Translations under genes and position numbers: made by a program
NCBI GenBank assembly: GCA_937978655.1
Contig: CALJUX010000076.1
Span: 1 to 44,436 of the forward strand
Direction: 5' to 3'
Origin: an uncultured Chromatiaceae bacterium
GTDB taxonomy: Bacteria > Pseudomonadota > Gammaproteobacteria > Enterobacterales > Alteromonadaceae
DNA: 44,436 nucleotides
Shown here: positions 17,436 to 23,548 of the stretch, one piece after another
Numbering within the stretch: position 1 is the first letter of the stretch
Layout of the letters: each line of letters opens with the position of its first letter
Notes under the pieces: model-generated
The model's input: the letters and a program-made list of their open reading frames with translations, nothing else
Told to the model about the DNA's origin: nothing
Databases searched by the model: none

Positions 17436-17702
17436 ATCGCCCCAAATTTCACCTAATCCAGCTTTAGCACACATCATGCACCAAACTGCATAGGGTATAG
17501 GGGTCTCGCCACCAATCCAGCGGCGAACTGTACGCCCCCCGCTTTTCCCCAAGCATAGCCATGCTGACAACTCACCACCTGATAACCCAGGCTTTAACAA
17601 GCCCATACAGTATTTAATTTCCTCTGGTGTCGGTGGCGTCCAGCTTATAGCGCAAGACAAACATTCCTTTCTAATCATGTTGCGGTCACTCTGGTTCATC
17701 AT
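17424..17702 (-). CDS. Small HTH-type regulator downstream of klcA
   Basis: A 92-residue protein whose core (WTPPTPEEI...GRTVRRWIGGETPIPYAVWC, then MMCAKAGLGEIWG) reads like a helix-turn-helix domain with a conserved Trp-rich tail. The same pattern is found in the regulator at 40791-41276 (DRTVRRWLSGQTEIPFAAWC...AGYGEIW). It follows klcA by 29 bp and the other copy follows radC, so both pairs may be autoregulated antirestriction cassettes (inference). Function is otherwise unknown. The ribosome site is weak, suggesting coupling to klcA. Confidence 0.7.
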   Translation of the reverse strand: MMNQSDRNMIRKECLSCAISWTPPTPEEIKYCMGLLKPGLSGGELSAWLCLGKSGGRTVRRWIGGETPIPYAVWCMMCAKAGLGEIWGDFSR

Positions 17703-17731
17703 GTTATTAACATACCAGATCTGAGCCGTGA

Positions 17732-18166
17732 TTAGTCTATGGCCAGCGCAATCTCTCGTTTAAACTTCGTATGTGAAACCGCATAATCCATAATGAGGTA
17801 GTACATTCTATGCAAGTCGGCATCAGGCCCACTTACTGAACCAGCTTGTTGCGCCAGGACTCGATTAATTCCTGATAGAAATGCAATGAGGCCCGCAGCC
17901 TCTGCGTCAACAGTTTTATGAAAGTAGTTGTCTGGAACCGTGATCGTATACATTTGACGATCAGATGGGGCCATAAAAAAGCCACCGTTACTGAGTTTAT
18001 AGAAGTTCCATTGACCGCCCGTATAGTCACCAGATACTTGACGTAGGTAGTTTTGAGAATGTGCTTCTATAGGTAATAGGTAGCGTTGTAAAACGTGGGG
18101 AATAGCATTATCACGCTCTGATTCAGCGACTGCTATCTTATTGATCATGCTGTTTAAAACAACCAT
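17732..18166 (-). CDS. klcA: KlcA/ArdB-family antirestriction protein
   Basis: A 144-residue ArdB/KlcA protein that protects incoming plasmid DNA from type I restriction. The signature QVSGDYTGGQWNFYKLSNGG, then FFMAPSD...YTITVPDNYF, DAEAAGLIAFL and MYYLIMDYAVSH matches the family. ATG 18166 is preceded by GGAG at eight bases and gives the usual family length. The frame stays open to 18301, but that part is leader DNA with a structured RNA element and an iteron. It lies between oriV and the control genes as in RK2. Confidence 0.92.
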   Translation of the reverse strand: MVVLNSMINKIAVAESERDNAIPHVLQRYLLPIEAHSQNYLRQVSGDYTGGQWNFYKLSNGGFFMAPSDRQMYTITVPDNYFHKTVDAEAAGLIAFLSGINRVLAQQAGSVSGPDADLHRMYYLIMDYAVSHTKFKREIALAID

Positions 18167-18208
18167 CGGGATCACTCCGGTTATGACCAGCACAACCTTG
18201 TGCGGCCT
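18167..18208 (-). ncRNA. radC RNA motif-like leader of klcA
   Basis: On the minus strand the leader reads AGGCCG, a hairpin GCACAA-GG-TTGTGC, then GGTCA, ACCGGAG and ATCCCG before the ATG. GGCC and GGTC can extend the stem. The leader of radC (41779-41820) has the same fixed blocks but a different, still paired hairpin. A conserved RNA called the radC motif is known upstream of radC, antirestriction and other DNA-acting genes. The match is by eye. Confidence 0.72.
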
Positions 18209-18300
18209 CTGGTTTATCGTATACATGACCACAAAAAATATCAACACATTTACTTGATAGCAGCAAAAACACCTTTTACAACAAAAGCTTATATTCAACA

Positions 18301-18316
18301 TCGTAAATTGAGGGGC
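18301..18316 (-). repeat. Inverted outlying oriV iteron
   Basis: The minus-strand sequence GCCCCTCAATTTACGA is identical over 16 bases to the first iteron at 18750. It lies 434 bp away in opposite orientation, beside the klcA leader. RK2 oriV also has an outlying inverted iteron. Confidence 0.75.
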
Positions 18317-18449
18317 TTTTCTGTTGCGTCTTTAATCAGATCTAAATCGATCCAAATGATCCGGCTTCTTTTTGGCGTTAAAAGCGCCGCAGGCACGTGC
18401 TCGCTATCGTACAAATCGTGGTATGAGTTTTTAGCCATTTACTGAACGA

Positions 18450-18640
18450 CTGATGATACGCACTTGTGCGTAGCATCATGTAAGTGAAGGCATTTTTGGG
18501 GGGCGGGTTTGCCGGGCAAAACCGTGTGCCGCTTTAGCGGCTAAGCGGTTGGGCGGGCAAGAACCGGCTGGGAGGGGGGTTTACCCCCCACCCAAAGAGG
18601 TGGAGCGGCTTTTCAGCCGCAAGCGGCTAAAAGTCGCAGG
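18450..18640. other. GC-rich part of oriV with hairpins and G-runs
   Basis: No gene. It contains the near-perfect stem ATGATACGCAC-TT-GTGCGTAGCATCAT (about 18452-18478), a run of four G-tracts at 18497-18524, a near-perfect KorB site TTTAGCGGCTAAG (18533-18545), the stem GGGAGGGGGG-TTTA-CCCCCCACCC (18571-18594), and AGCGGCTTTTCAGCCGCAAGCGGCT. RK2 oriV likewise has a GC-rich flank. Confidence 0.6.
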
Positions 18641-18644
18641 TTAT

Positions 18645-18745
18645 AAAATTGGTTATTTTTTTGGTTAAAGATCTGGTTAAAGATCTGGTTAGACGCCAAA
18701 AAAAGGTTATTTATCTTATTGTTTTAATTGAATTTAATTGAAACT
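18645..18745. other. AT-rich unwinding region of oriV
   Basis: AT-rich DNA with three copies of TGGTTA: TGGTTAAAGATC at 18662-18673 and 18674-18685, then TGGTTAGA from 18686. It lies between the GC-rich block and the iterons and is the likely duplex-unwinding element (inference from position). Confidence 0.6.
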
Positions 18746-18749
18746 GCTG

Positions 18750-18857
18750 GCCCCTCAATTTACGATAGGCAAGCCCCTCAAATTACTATAGTGCGCCCCT
18801 CAAGTTACGAAAAAGCGCCCCTCAAATTACTATATAGACGCCCCTCAAATTACTATA
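18750..18857 (+). repeat. oriV: oriV: five clustered TrfA iterons
   Basis: Five direct repeats start at 18750, 18773, 18795, 18817 and 18840, spaced 22-23 bp (two helical turns). Consensus is GCCCCTCAAWTTACKATA. Its reverse complement carries TTGAGGGGC, the conserved half of RK2 iterons; the other half differs. Further copies are at 18978-18995 and 19084-19101, a degenerate one at 19001-19018 and an inverted one at 18301-18316. The cluster should bind the TrfA protein encoded at 20308-21144. Open frames across the cluster are not genes. Confidence 0.92.
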
Positions 18858-18880
18858 AGGTAAGTCACCTACACACAGGG

Positions 18881-18889
18881 TTATCCACA
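18881..18889 (+). promoter_or_regulatory. DnaA box
   Basis: TTATCCACA, a perfect consensus DnaA box, 23 bp after the fifth iteron. A near match, TAATCCACA, is at 19051-19059. Confidence 0.8.
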
Positions 18890-18977
18890 GATTCTGTGAG
18901 TAAAACACACAGCACTCACCTGAACAGAGCTAAATTCGCACAAATATTTAAGAGATCCGCCCTAAACAAGCTCAGTT

Positions 18978-19101
18978 GCCCCTCATATTTCGATAAGGTG
19001 GCACCCCAAATTGCGATGTTGGCCACTGAGATCTGTATTTTGGTCAAAAGTAATCCACAGGAACAGATATTTACTGGCGTCCAGCCCTTCAAATTACGAT
19101 G
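18978..19101 (+). repeat. Outlying oriV iterons
   Basis: GCCCCTCATATTTCGATA at 18978-18995, a degenerate GCACCCCAAATTGCGATG at 19001-19018 (again 23 bp on), and GCCCTTCAAATTACGATG at 19084-19101. RK2 has a comparable small second iteron group. Confidence 0.7.
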
Positions 19102-19810
19102 ATTTGTTGGTTTTGCAATCAAAATGGTTAGCATCGAGCTATGGCCATCGGTAAGACTGATAGCAAAATAACCGAACCTGGCGCGCTGCGGTCGATTAAA
19201 TTGCTAGCAAAATCAAATAAAGGTTTTCCAAAGATAGCATTACCGGCCAGAATTTTACTGGCCATCAACAGAATTGATAGCATACCAGCTGGCCCGGGCA
19301 CCGAGCCGGCGCAAAGAATGCTATCAATCAGCATTGGGCGAAGGATCAGAAAGGCGCGAAGCGTCCCCGCAGGGGATGAAACCTTGGCAGAGCCTGTTTG
19401 CGCAGCAACGCCCCAGCTCGTTCTTTTGCATTTTGAGCTGGCGACGGGATTCTGAATTTTTTTCACAAAAAGTAACTTAACCCGCTGACTGATATACATA
19501 AACCATCAACGCAAACTTAGTCTCGGGTGTTACAGCCTGATCGAACAGGATATGAATCTGGCCAGTGCCAGGCAATGTGGCATATACCATTCCGTACCAA
19601 CGAAACCAGCGGTTTAACAGGGTTCTGACGCTAACAAGTAATAACCCAGAATTATTACTTGTTAGAATTGCTGAATTTCAGCGGGTTCTGAACTGTATTT
19701 CAGTACGTATATACATATTACGTATTAGTACGAAATGAAAAAGCAGAAATAAATTCAGAATCCCGTTGGCCCCTCAAGCACAGCCTGAGCAAGCGTTGCA
19801 GGATTTGACG
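19102..19810. other. Non-coding region between oriV and HTH gene
   Basis: No convincing gene in 700 bp; long frames on both strands lack ribosome sites and family-like features. It contains three exact TGCTATCA/TGATAGCA motifs (19158, 19275 and 19319), the last two forming the 11-bp inverted pair ATTGATAGCAT/ATGCTATCAAT. It also holds a 14-bp perfect palindrome arm pair at 19631-19644 and 19652-19665, and a 16-bp inverted repeat ACGGGATTCTGAATTT at 19444-19459 and 19751-19766. A GGCCCCTCAAG at 19768-19778 resembles an iteron core. Confidence 0.6.
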
Positions 19811-20053
19811 ATGCAATTAACAGAAGATCTCAGCCGCTTATACGGCCCTGTTTTGACGGGCTCTGCGTTACAAAAAGCGCTGGGTTATCGCAGCGGCGAT
19901 GCCTTTCGTCAGGCTGTTTGCCGAAACTCAGTACCGGTGCCGTTGTTTTCGATTGCCAATCGGCGCGGCAAGTTTGCGTTAGCAAAAGAGGTTGCAAGCT
20001 GGTTGGCACAACAACGATTGATGAATCCATATGAGAAAACTGACCATGAATAA
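19811..20053 (+). CDS. Small HTH-like protein beside oriV
   Basis: An 80-residue protein: LYGPVLTGSALQKALGYRSG, DAFRQAVCRNSVPVPLFSIA, then NRRGKFALAKEVASWLAQQR. The pattern (helix, turn, recognition helix, small beta wing) looks like a winged or AlpA-type DNA-binding protein found on plasmids; I do not recognise a named family. ATG 19811 follows AGGA; the frame opens earlier only with TTG. A perfect terminator follows. Lying between oriV and trfA, it might affect replication or copy number (inference). Confidence 0.7.
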   Translation: MQLTEDLSRLYGPVLTGSALQKALGYRSGDAFRQAVCRNSVPVPLFSIANRRGKFALAKEVASWLAQQRLMNPYEKTDHE

Positions 20054-20075
20054 TTAACCCATAGGCAGAAACACG

Positions 20076-20108
20076 AAACCCCGCCAAGTTGGACGCTTGG
20101 CGGGGTTT
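20076..20108 (+). terminator. Terminator after the HTH-like gene
   Basis: Perfect 13-bp stem AAACCCCGCCAAG (20076-20088) and CTTGGCGGGGTTT (20096-20108), loop TTGGACG. Confidence 0.85.
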
Positions 20109-20307
20109 CTGGGAATGTCGATTTAGACGCCGACATCCCCAGTATCGTGTTCAACTCCGGTGTTGTCAAACCCAGGCATTGATTTTTCATAATGCCTGCA
20201 GCCGGTTGCTGCCTTTTAGCCACAACCCACTAAAAGGCTATTTTTGCCCATCCCCCAAAAATGTAAAATCAGCGACAGATTAGCTCAAAAACATTTTTAC
20301 GAGTTTT
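20109..20307. other. Hairpin array downstream of trfA
   Basis: No gene. Three further hairpins follow the terminator: CTGGGAATGTCG/CGACATCCCCAG (20109-20142), GGCATT/AATGCC (20175-20196 region) and GCCTTTTAG/CTAAAAGGC (about 20212-20239). On the minus strand they lie after the trfA stop. Confidence 0.6.
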
Positions 20308-21144
20308 CTATACTGACAGCTCAACTGGTGCACCATAACGAGAACCGATCACTTTATCGTCTTCAACTCTTGCATACACAACAAGCGTTGATTTCTCTAG
20401 TTCAAGGCACGCATCTTTAGTCATTTCCTTCCATTTCTTGGCCCGTTCACAATCCGAGGCGCAGATCTGCCGGAATACATCGAGCTTTAACGGATAGGGT
20501 TCGCGGTGACTGGCCAGATAGTCATACAGACGTCGAGCAATAGGGGATAGTTGCCGATAGTGCGCCCAAATATTTTTTGTGTAGTTATCACCCATAAACA
20601 ACTTAATGATAACCGGATCAATCGCAACGGATATTTGAGAACGGCGAGAGTTAATTTCTTCCATACGGAATTTGTCTAATAAGCTAAAAGACTCAAGCTG
20701 TTGCAAGCGCTTGCTACGGAAATTAATAGCGTTGGCTTTGAGGCGGGTTAAGCAATCCTCGATCCGTTTGTAGTAATAGCCGGTGGTGGGCCACCCCAAA
20801 TCCTTGCACAGCTCATAGGAAGTGAATTTAATCTCAGTCCCTAACGGATAGTGCTTGGCATAGTTTAAAACCTGCTGCCATACCAATTCATCGTCATCGG
20901 CGCGTAGTTCTAGCCCAGTAAATTCTATTTCAACATCGTTATTGTAGTGATAAAGCAAAACGCCCTGTAATGCTTTGCGCGGTGTCCGTTTATTTTTGAC
21001 TGTAAATAGAGCTGACCGGCTAAAGTCATTAGGCATGACCCGGTAAACATCTTGCCAAAGCGGAAGCTGCAACGGCTCATCAGGGTTAAGGCCATACTGA
21101 GATAACAGCGCACGGCTCTGCTGAGATTTTACGAGTTCACCCAT
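20308..21144 (-). CDS. trfA: TrfA replication initiator
   Basis: A 278-residue initiator of the TrfA family that binds the iterons and opens oriV. The match is extensive: LPLWQDVYRVMPNDFSRSAL, ALQGVLLYHYNNDVEIEFTG, LELRADDDELVWQQVLNYAK, MGDNYTKNIWAHYRQLSPIA and SHREPYPLKLDVFRQIC are the family hallmarks. The length matches the short RK2 form (TrfA2, about 285 residues); there is no long N-terminal extension. No ssb gene precedes it, unlike RK2. It is transcribed from a promoter carrying KorA and KorB sites, divergent from trbA. Confidence 0.96.
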   Translation of the reverse strand: MGELVKSQQSRALLSQYGLNPDEPLQLPLWQDVYRVMPNDFSRSALFTVKNKRTPRKALQGVLLYHYNNDVEIEFTGLELRADDDELVWQQVLNYAKHYPLGTEIKFTSYELCKDLGWPTTGYYYKRIEDCLTRLKANAINFRSKRLQQLESFSLLDKFRMEEINSRRSQISVAIDPVIIKLFMGDNYTKNIWAHYRQLSPIARRLYDYLASHREPYPLKLDVFRQICASDCERAKKWKEMTKDACLELEKSTLVVYARVEDDKVIGSRYGAPVELSV

Positions 21145-21229
21145 AACACATCCAACAAAAATTAAACATCAGATAAAATAACAGATAAACTGTCGCTGTT
21201 CACTGATAGAAGTTTCTTTTTATGCCACA

Positions 21230-21258
21230 AGTTTAGCTAAACACACCGGAAAAAGCAA
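21230..21258 (-). promoter_or_regulatory. trfA promoter with KorA operator
   Basis: On the minus strand TTGCTT (21258-21253), 17 bp, then TAAACT (21235-21230), inside the perfect KorA operator GTTTAGCTAAAC (21231-21242). The layout is the same as the korA promoter at 17033-17061. The divergent trbA promoter must lie in the same interval. Confidence 0.82.
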
Positions 21259-21276
21259 GAAACTAAAATCGCAAAT

Positions 21277-21289
21277 TTTAGCCGCTAAA
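21277..21289. promoter_or_regulatory. KorB operator O_B between trfA and trbA
   Basis: TTTAGCCGCTAAA, perfect consensus, 22 bp before the trbA start and 35 bp from the KorA operator. RK2 controls trfA and trbA from a similar shared region. Confidence 0.88.
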
Positions 21290-21310
21290 ATATAAAAACA
21301 GGCCACCAGA

Positions 21311-21670
21311 ATGTACGACCGAATATTTTTTACTAATGTGCTCCGGCTTTTGAACGAAAAAAATATGACGAAAGACGACCTCCACAAAAAGAGCGGCGTC
21401 TCCGCGTCAATTATCTCTGACATAACAAGAGGCCAGGGCAATCCAACACTAGCAACAATGGTCGCCATTGCTACGGCATTAGATACACCACTACCAATTA
21501 TGTTAGAACACGTTGATGCTGAAGTGGCCCCAGCACTTGACAAGCAAAACGAGGTTTTGCCCAAAGGATTTCAAAGAGTTAGCGTAATTCTGCCAGAGCA
21601 AAAAGCGTTTATTGTTAACAAGTGGGCGCAAGATGTACTAACACTGCTCAAAAAACGAAAAGCAAACTAG
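21311..21670 (+). CDS. trbA: TrbA regulator of the transfer genes
   Basis: A 119-residue repressor with an N-terminal Cro/CI-type helix-turn-helix (NMTKDDLHKKSGVSASIISD, then TRGQGNPTLATMVAIATAL) and a C-terminal tail (LPKGFQRVSVILPEQKAFIV, then NKWAQDVL) that matches the KorA tail at 16671-16973. RK2 TrbA has exactly this composite build and position, between trfA and trbB, and represses Tra2 and Tra1 promoters. The shared tail may allow mixed dimers or common regulation. ATG 21311 follows the KorB operator. Confidence 0.93.
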   Translation: MYDRIFFTNVLRLLNEKNMTKDDLHKKSGVSASIISDITRGQGNPTLATMVAIATALDTPLPIMLEHVDAEVAPALDKQNEVLPKGFQRVSVILPEQKAFIVNKWAQDVLTLLKKRKAN

Positions 21671-21697
21671 AAAAACCCGCCAAAAAATATACAAAAC

Positions 21698-21735
21698 ATT
21701 TAACACAGTACCCACAAAAGGGAACTGTGTTAAAT
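21698..21735. other. Long inverted repeat between trbA and trbB
   Basis: ATTTAACACAGTACCC (21698-21713) and GGGAACTGTGTTAAAT (21720-21735) pair at 15 of 16 positions around a six-base loop. No T-run follows, so it is more likely an operator or attenuator for trbB than a simple terminator. GTTTAGCT at 21787-21794 is half a KorA site. Confidence 0.7.
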
Positions 21736-21810
21736 ATCGCCAAAATTTCTTGCAACATTCAAAAATTCGATATACCGTTATTGAAAGTTTAGCTTTATAC
21801 GGATTATCGA

Positions 21811-22779
21811 ATGCAGCCGCACACTCAAGATAATGAAAGTTCACAGTCTCGTAGCAGATTGAACGAAAAGTTATCACGCAATCTTGGCCCTGTTTTTATC
21901 AATGCGTTGCATGACCCAAAAACCGTAGAGCTGATGCTGAATGCAGATGGGACTTTATGGCAGGAACGATTGGGCGAACCAATGCGGCCTATTGGCAACA
22001 TAGCCGCTCAAAATGCAGAGGCTGCAATCAGAACCATTGCTGCGTCGATGGGGCGGACGGTTACAGAGGATAGCCCGATACTTGAGGGCGTATTACCTAT
22101 AGACGGCAGTCGATTTGCAGGGTGGTTGCCCCCTGTAGTAGCTGCGCCATCCTTTGCCGTTCGTAAAAAAGCCTCTCAGGTTTTCACCCTTTCTCAATAC
22201 GTTGAGAAAGGGATCATGACGCCAGAACAAAAGATAGTCATCGAGCAAGCCGTAACCAATCACAAAAACATTTTGGTGATCGGCGGTACTGGTAGCGGTA
22301 AGACGACGCTGACTAACGCCATCATCCATGAAATGGTTCAACAGGATGCAAACCAGCGCATTTTCATCATAGAAGACACTGGCGAAATCCAATGCAGCGC
22401 GAAAAACGCGGTGCAGTTTTACACATCTGAATTTACCAGCATGACCAGCTTACTTAAAACAACGCTCCGGGGCCGTCCAGATCGCATTCTGGTTGGTGAG
22501 GTTCGGGGTTCTGAGGCGCTTGATCTGTTGGATGCCTGGAACACAGGCCACGAAGGGGGCATTGCGACATTGCACGCGAACAATGCCTCTGCTGGCCTAG
22601 ACCGTTTGAAGTCGATGATTACAAGAAATGCGTCGGCTCCAAAAGACATTGAACCGCTGATAGGCGAGGCGGTTCATGTAATTGTCCATATCGCCAGAAC
22701 TGAAACAGGTCGCCGGATAGAAAGCATCTTACAGGTTGCTGGCTATCGAAACGGTGCCTATGTCACAAAGCAAATCTGA
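21811..22779 (+). CDS. trbB: TrbB secretion ATPase (VirB11-like)
   Basis: A 322-residue traffic ATPase that powers pilus assembly and DNA transfer. Walker A GGTGSGKT is at 158-165, followed by the Asp box (IFIIEDTGEIQC), Walker B-like RILVGEVRGSEALDLLDAWN and the His box (GHEGGIATLHANNA). Size is that of RK2 TrbB. It is the first gene of the Tra2 mating-pair operon; the ribosome site is weak. It is followed by trbC after 11 bases. Confidence 0.96.
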   Translation: MQPHTQDNESSQSRSRLNEKLSRNLGPVFINALHDPKTVELMLNADGTLWQERLGEPMRPIGNIAAQNAEAAIRTIAASMGRTVTEDSPILEGVLPIDGSRFAGWLPPVVAAPSFAVRKKASQVFTLSQYVEKGIMTPEQKIVIEQAVTNHKNILVIGGTGSGKTTLTNAIIHEMVQQDANQRIFIIEDTGEIQCSAKNAVQFYTSEFTSMTSLLKTTLRGRPDRILVGEVRGSEALDLLDAWNTGHEGGIATLHANNASAGLDRLKSMITRNASAPKDIEPLIGEAVHVIVHIARTETGRRIESILQVAGYRNGAYVTKQI

Positions 22780-22790
22780 AGGAACAAACC

Positions 22791-23249
22791 ATGTTTAACA
22801 ACTCTATTTTTAAATTTTTTGCCGTGTTTGCGCTGTTCGCACTGGCTTTTATGTCACCAGACGCGTCGGCGGCTGCAGGTACGGGCGGTTCGCTGCCGTA
22901 TGAATCTTGGCTCGAAAGTCTGCGTGATTCCGTTACTGGCCCTGTTGCCTTTGCGCTGTCAATCATCGGTATTGTTGTGGCCGGTGGCGTTCTTATTTTC
23001 GGTGGCGACTTAAACGGCTTCTTCCGGACATTGATGTTCATTGTTCTGGTTATGGCTCTGTTGGTCGGTGCACAGAACGTGATGGGTACATTCTTTGGCC
23101 GTGGTGCTGTGATTGGTGAAGAAATTCAGCAAGCCAGCTACTACGCCGAGGCAGCATTAGCTGCAGCTGCGGTTCTGTTTGGTGCAAAGTTTTTAGCACG
23201 ACGCGCACCAGTAGAAACTGAAGTTGCTGCAACAGGTCGGGGTGTGTAA
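22791..23249 (+). CDS. trbC: TrbC prepilin
   Basis: A 152-residue prepilin of the conjugative pilus. A signal peptide (about residues 1-27, ending MSPDASAAAG) is followed by a hydrophobic helix (VAFALSIIGIVVAGGVLIFG) and a second one (TLMFIVLVMALLVGAQNVMG). In RP4 the product is trimmed and cyclised by TraF, whose gene is at 7510-8034. The C-terminal tail after about residue 115 is longer than the mature pilin needs. It overlaps trbD by one base. Confidence 0.93.
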   Translation: MFNNSIFKFFAVFALFALAFMSPDASAAAGTGGSLPYESWLESLRDSVTGPVAFALSIIGIVVAGGVLIFGGDLNGFFRTLMFIVLVMALLVGAQNVMGTFFGRGAVIGEEIQQASYYAEAALAAAAVLFGAKFLARRAPVETEVAATGRGV

Positions 23250-23548
23250 TGGCACTGCGCACGATCCCCATCCGGCGAGCTGGAAACCGGACATCCCTGT
23301 TCATGGGTGGAGATCGTGAACTCGTGATGTTCGTCGGTTTAATGGCAGCTGCGCTGATTTTTTCAGCGCAGGAACTGCGGGCAACAGTCGTTGGCATTCT
23401 GCTGTGGGTTATCAGTCTGGCTGTGTTCAGACTGATGGCCAAGTCAGATCCAATGATGCGTTACGTGTACTTGCGTCACCGCAAGTACGCGAAATACTAC
23501 CCCGCACGTTCAGGTCCGTTCCGTGAAAATACCAGGGAATATAAGTGA
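23249..23548 (+). CDS. trbD: TrbD mating-pair protein (VirB3-like)
   Basis: A 99-residue inner-membrane protein of the VirB3 type. It begins with a basic segment (ALRTIPIRRAGNRTSLFMGG), has two adjacent membrane segments (about 28-63) and ends in a charged tail (YLRHRKYAKYYPARSGPF). It is coupled to trbC by TAATG and to trbE by TGATG. Confidence 0.93.
   Translation: MALRTIPIRRAGNRTSLFMGGDRELVMFVGLMAAALIFSAQELRATVVGILLWVISLAVFRLMAKSDPMMRYVYLRHRKYAKYYPARSGPFRENTREYK

Noticed and set aside
18728..19102. 124-residue plus-strand frame across the iterons
   Set aside because: Its sequence is the translation of the repeats; no ribosome site and no family-like pattern.
19128..19499. Frames of over 100 residues on both strands after oriV
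   Set aside because: Opposed frames of similar length, no ribosome sites, no domain pattern; treated as non-coding.
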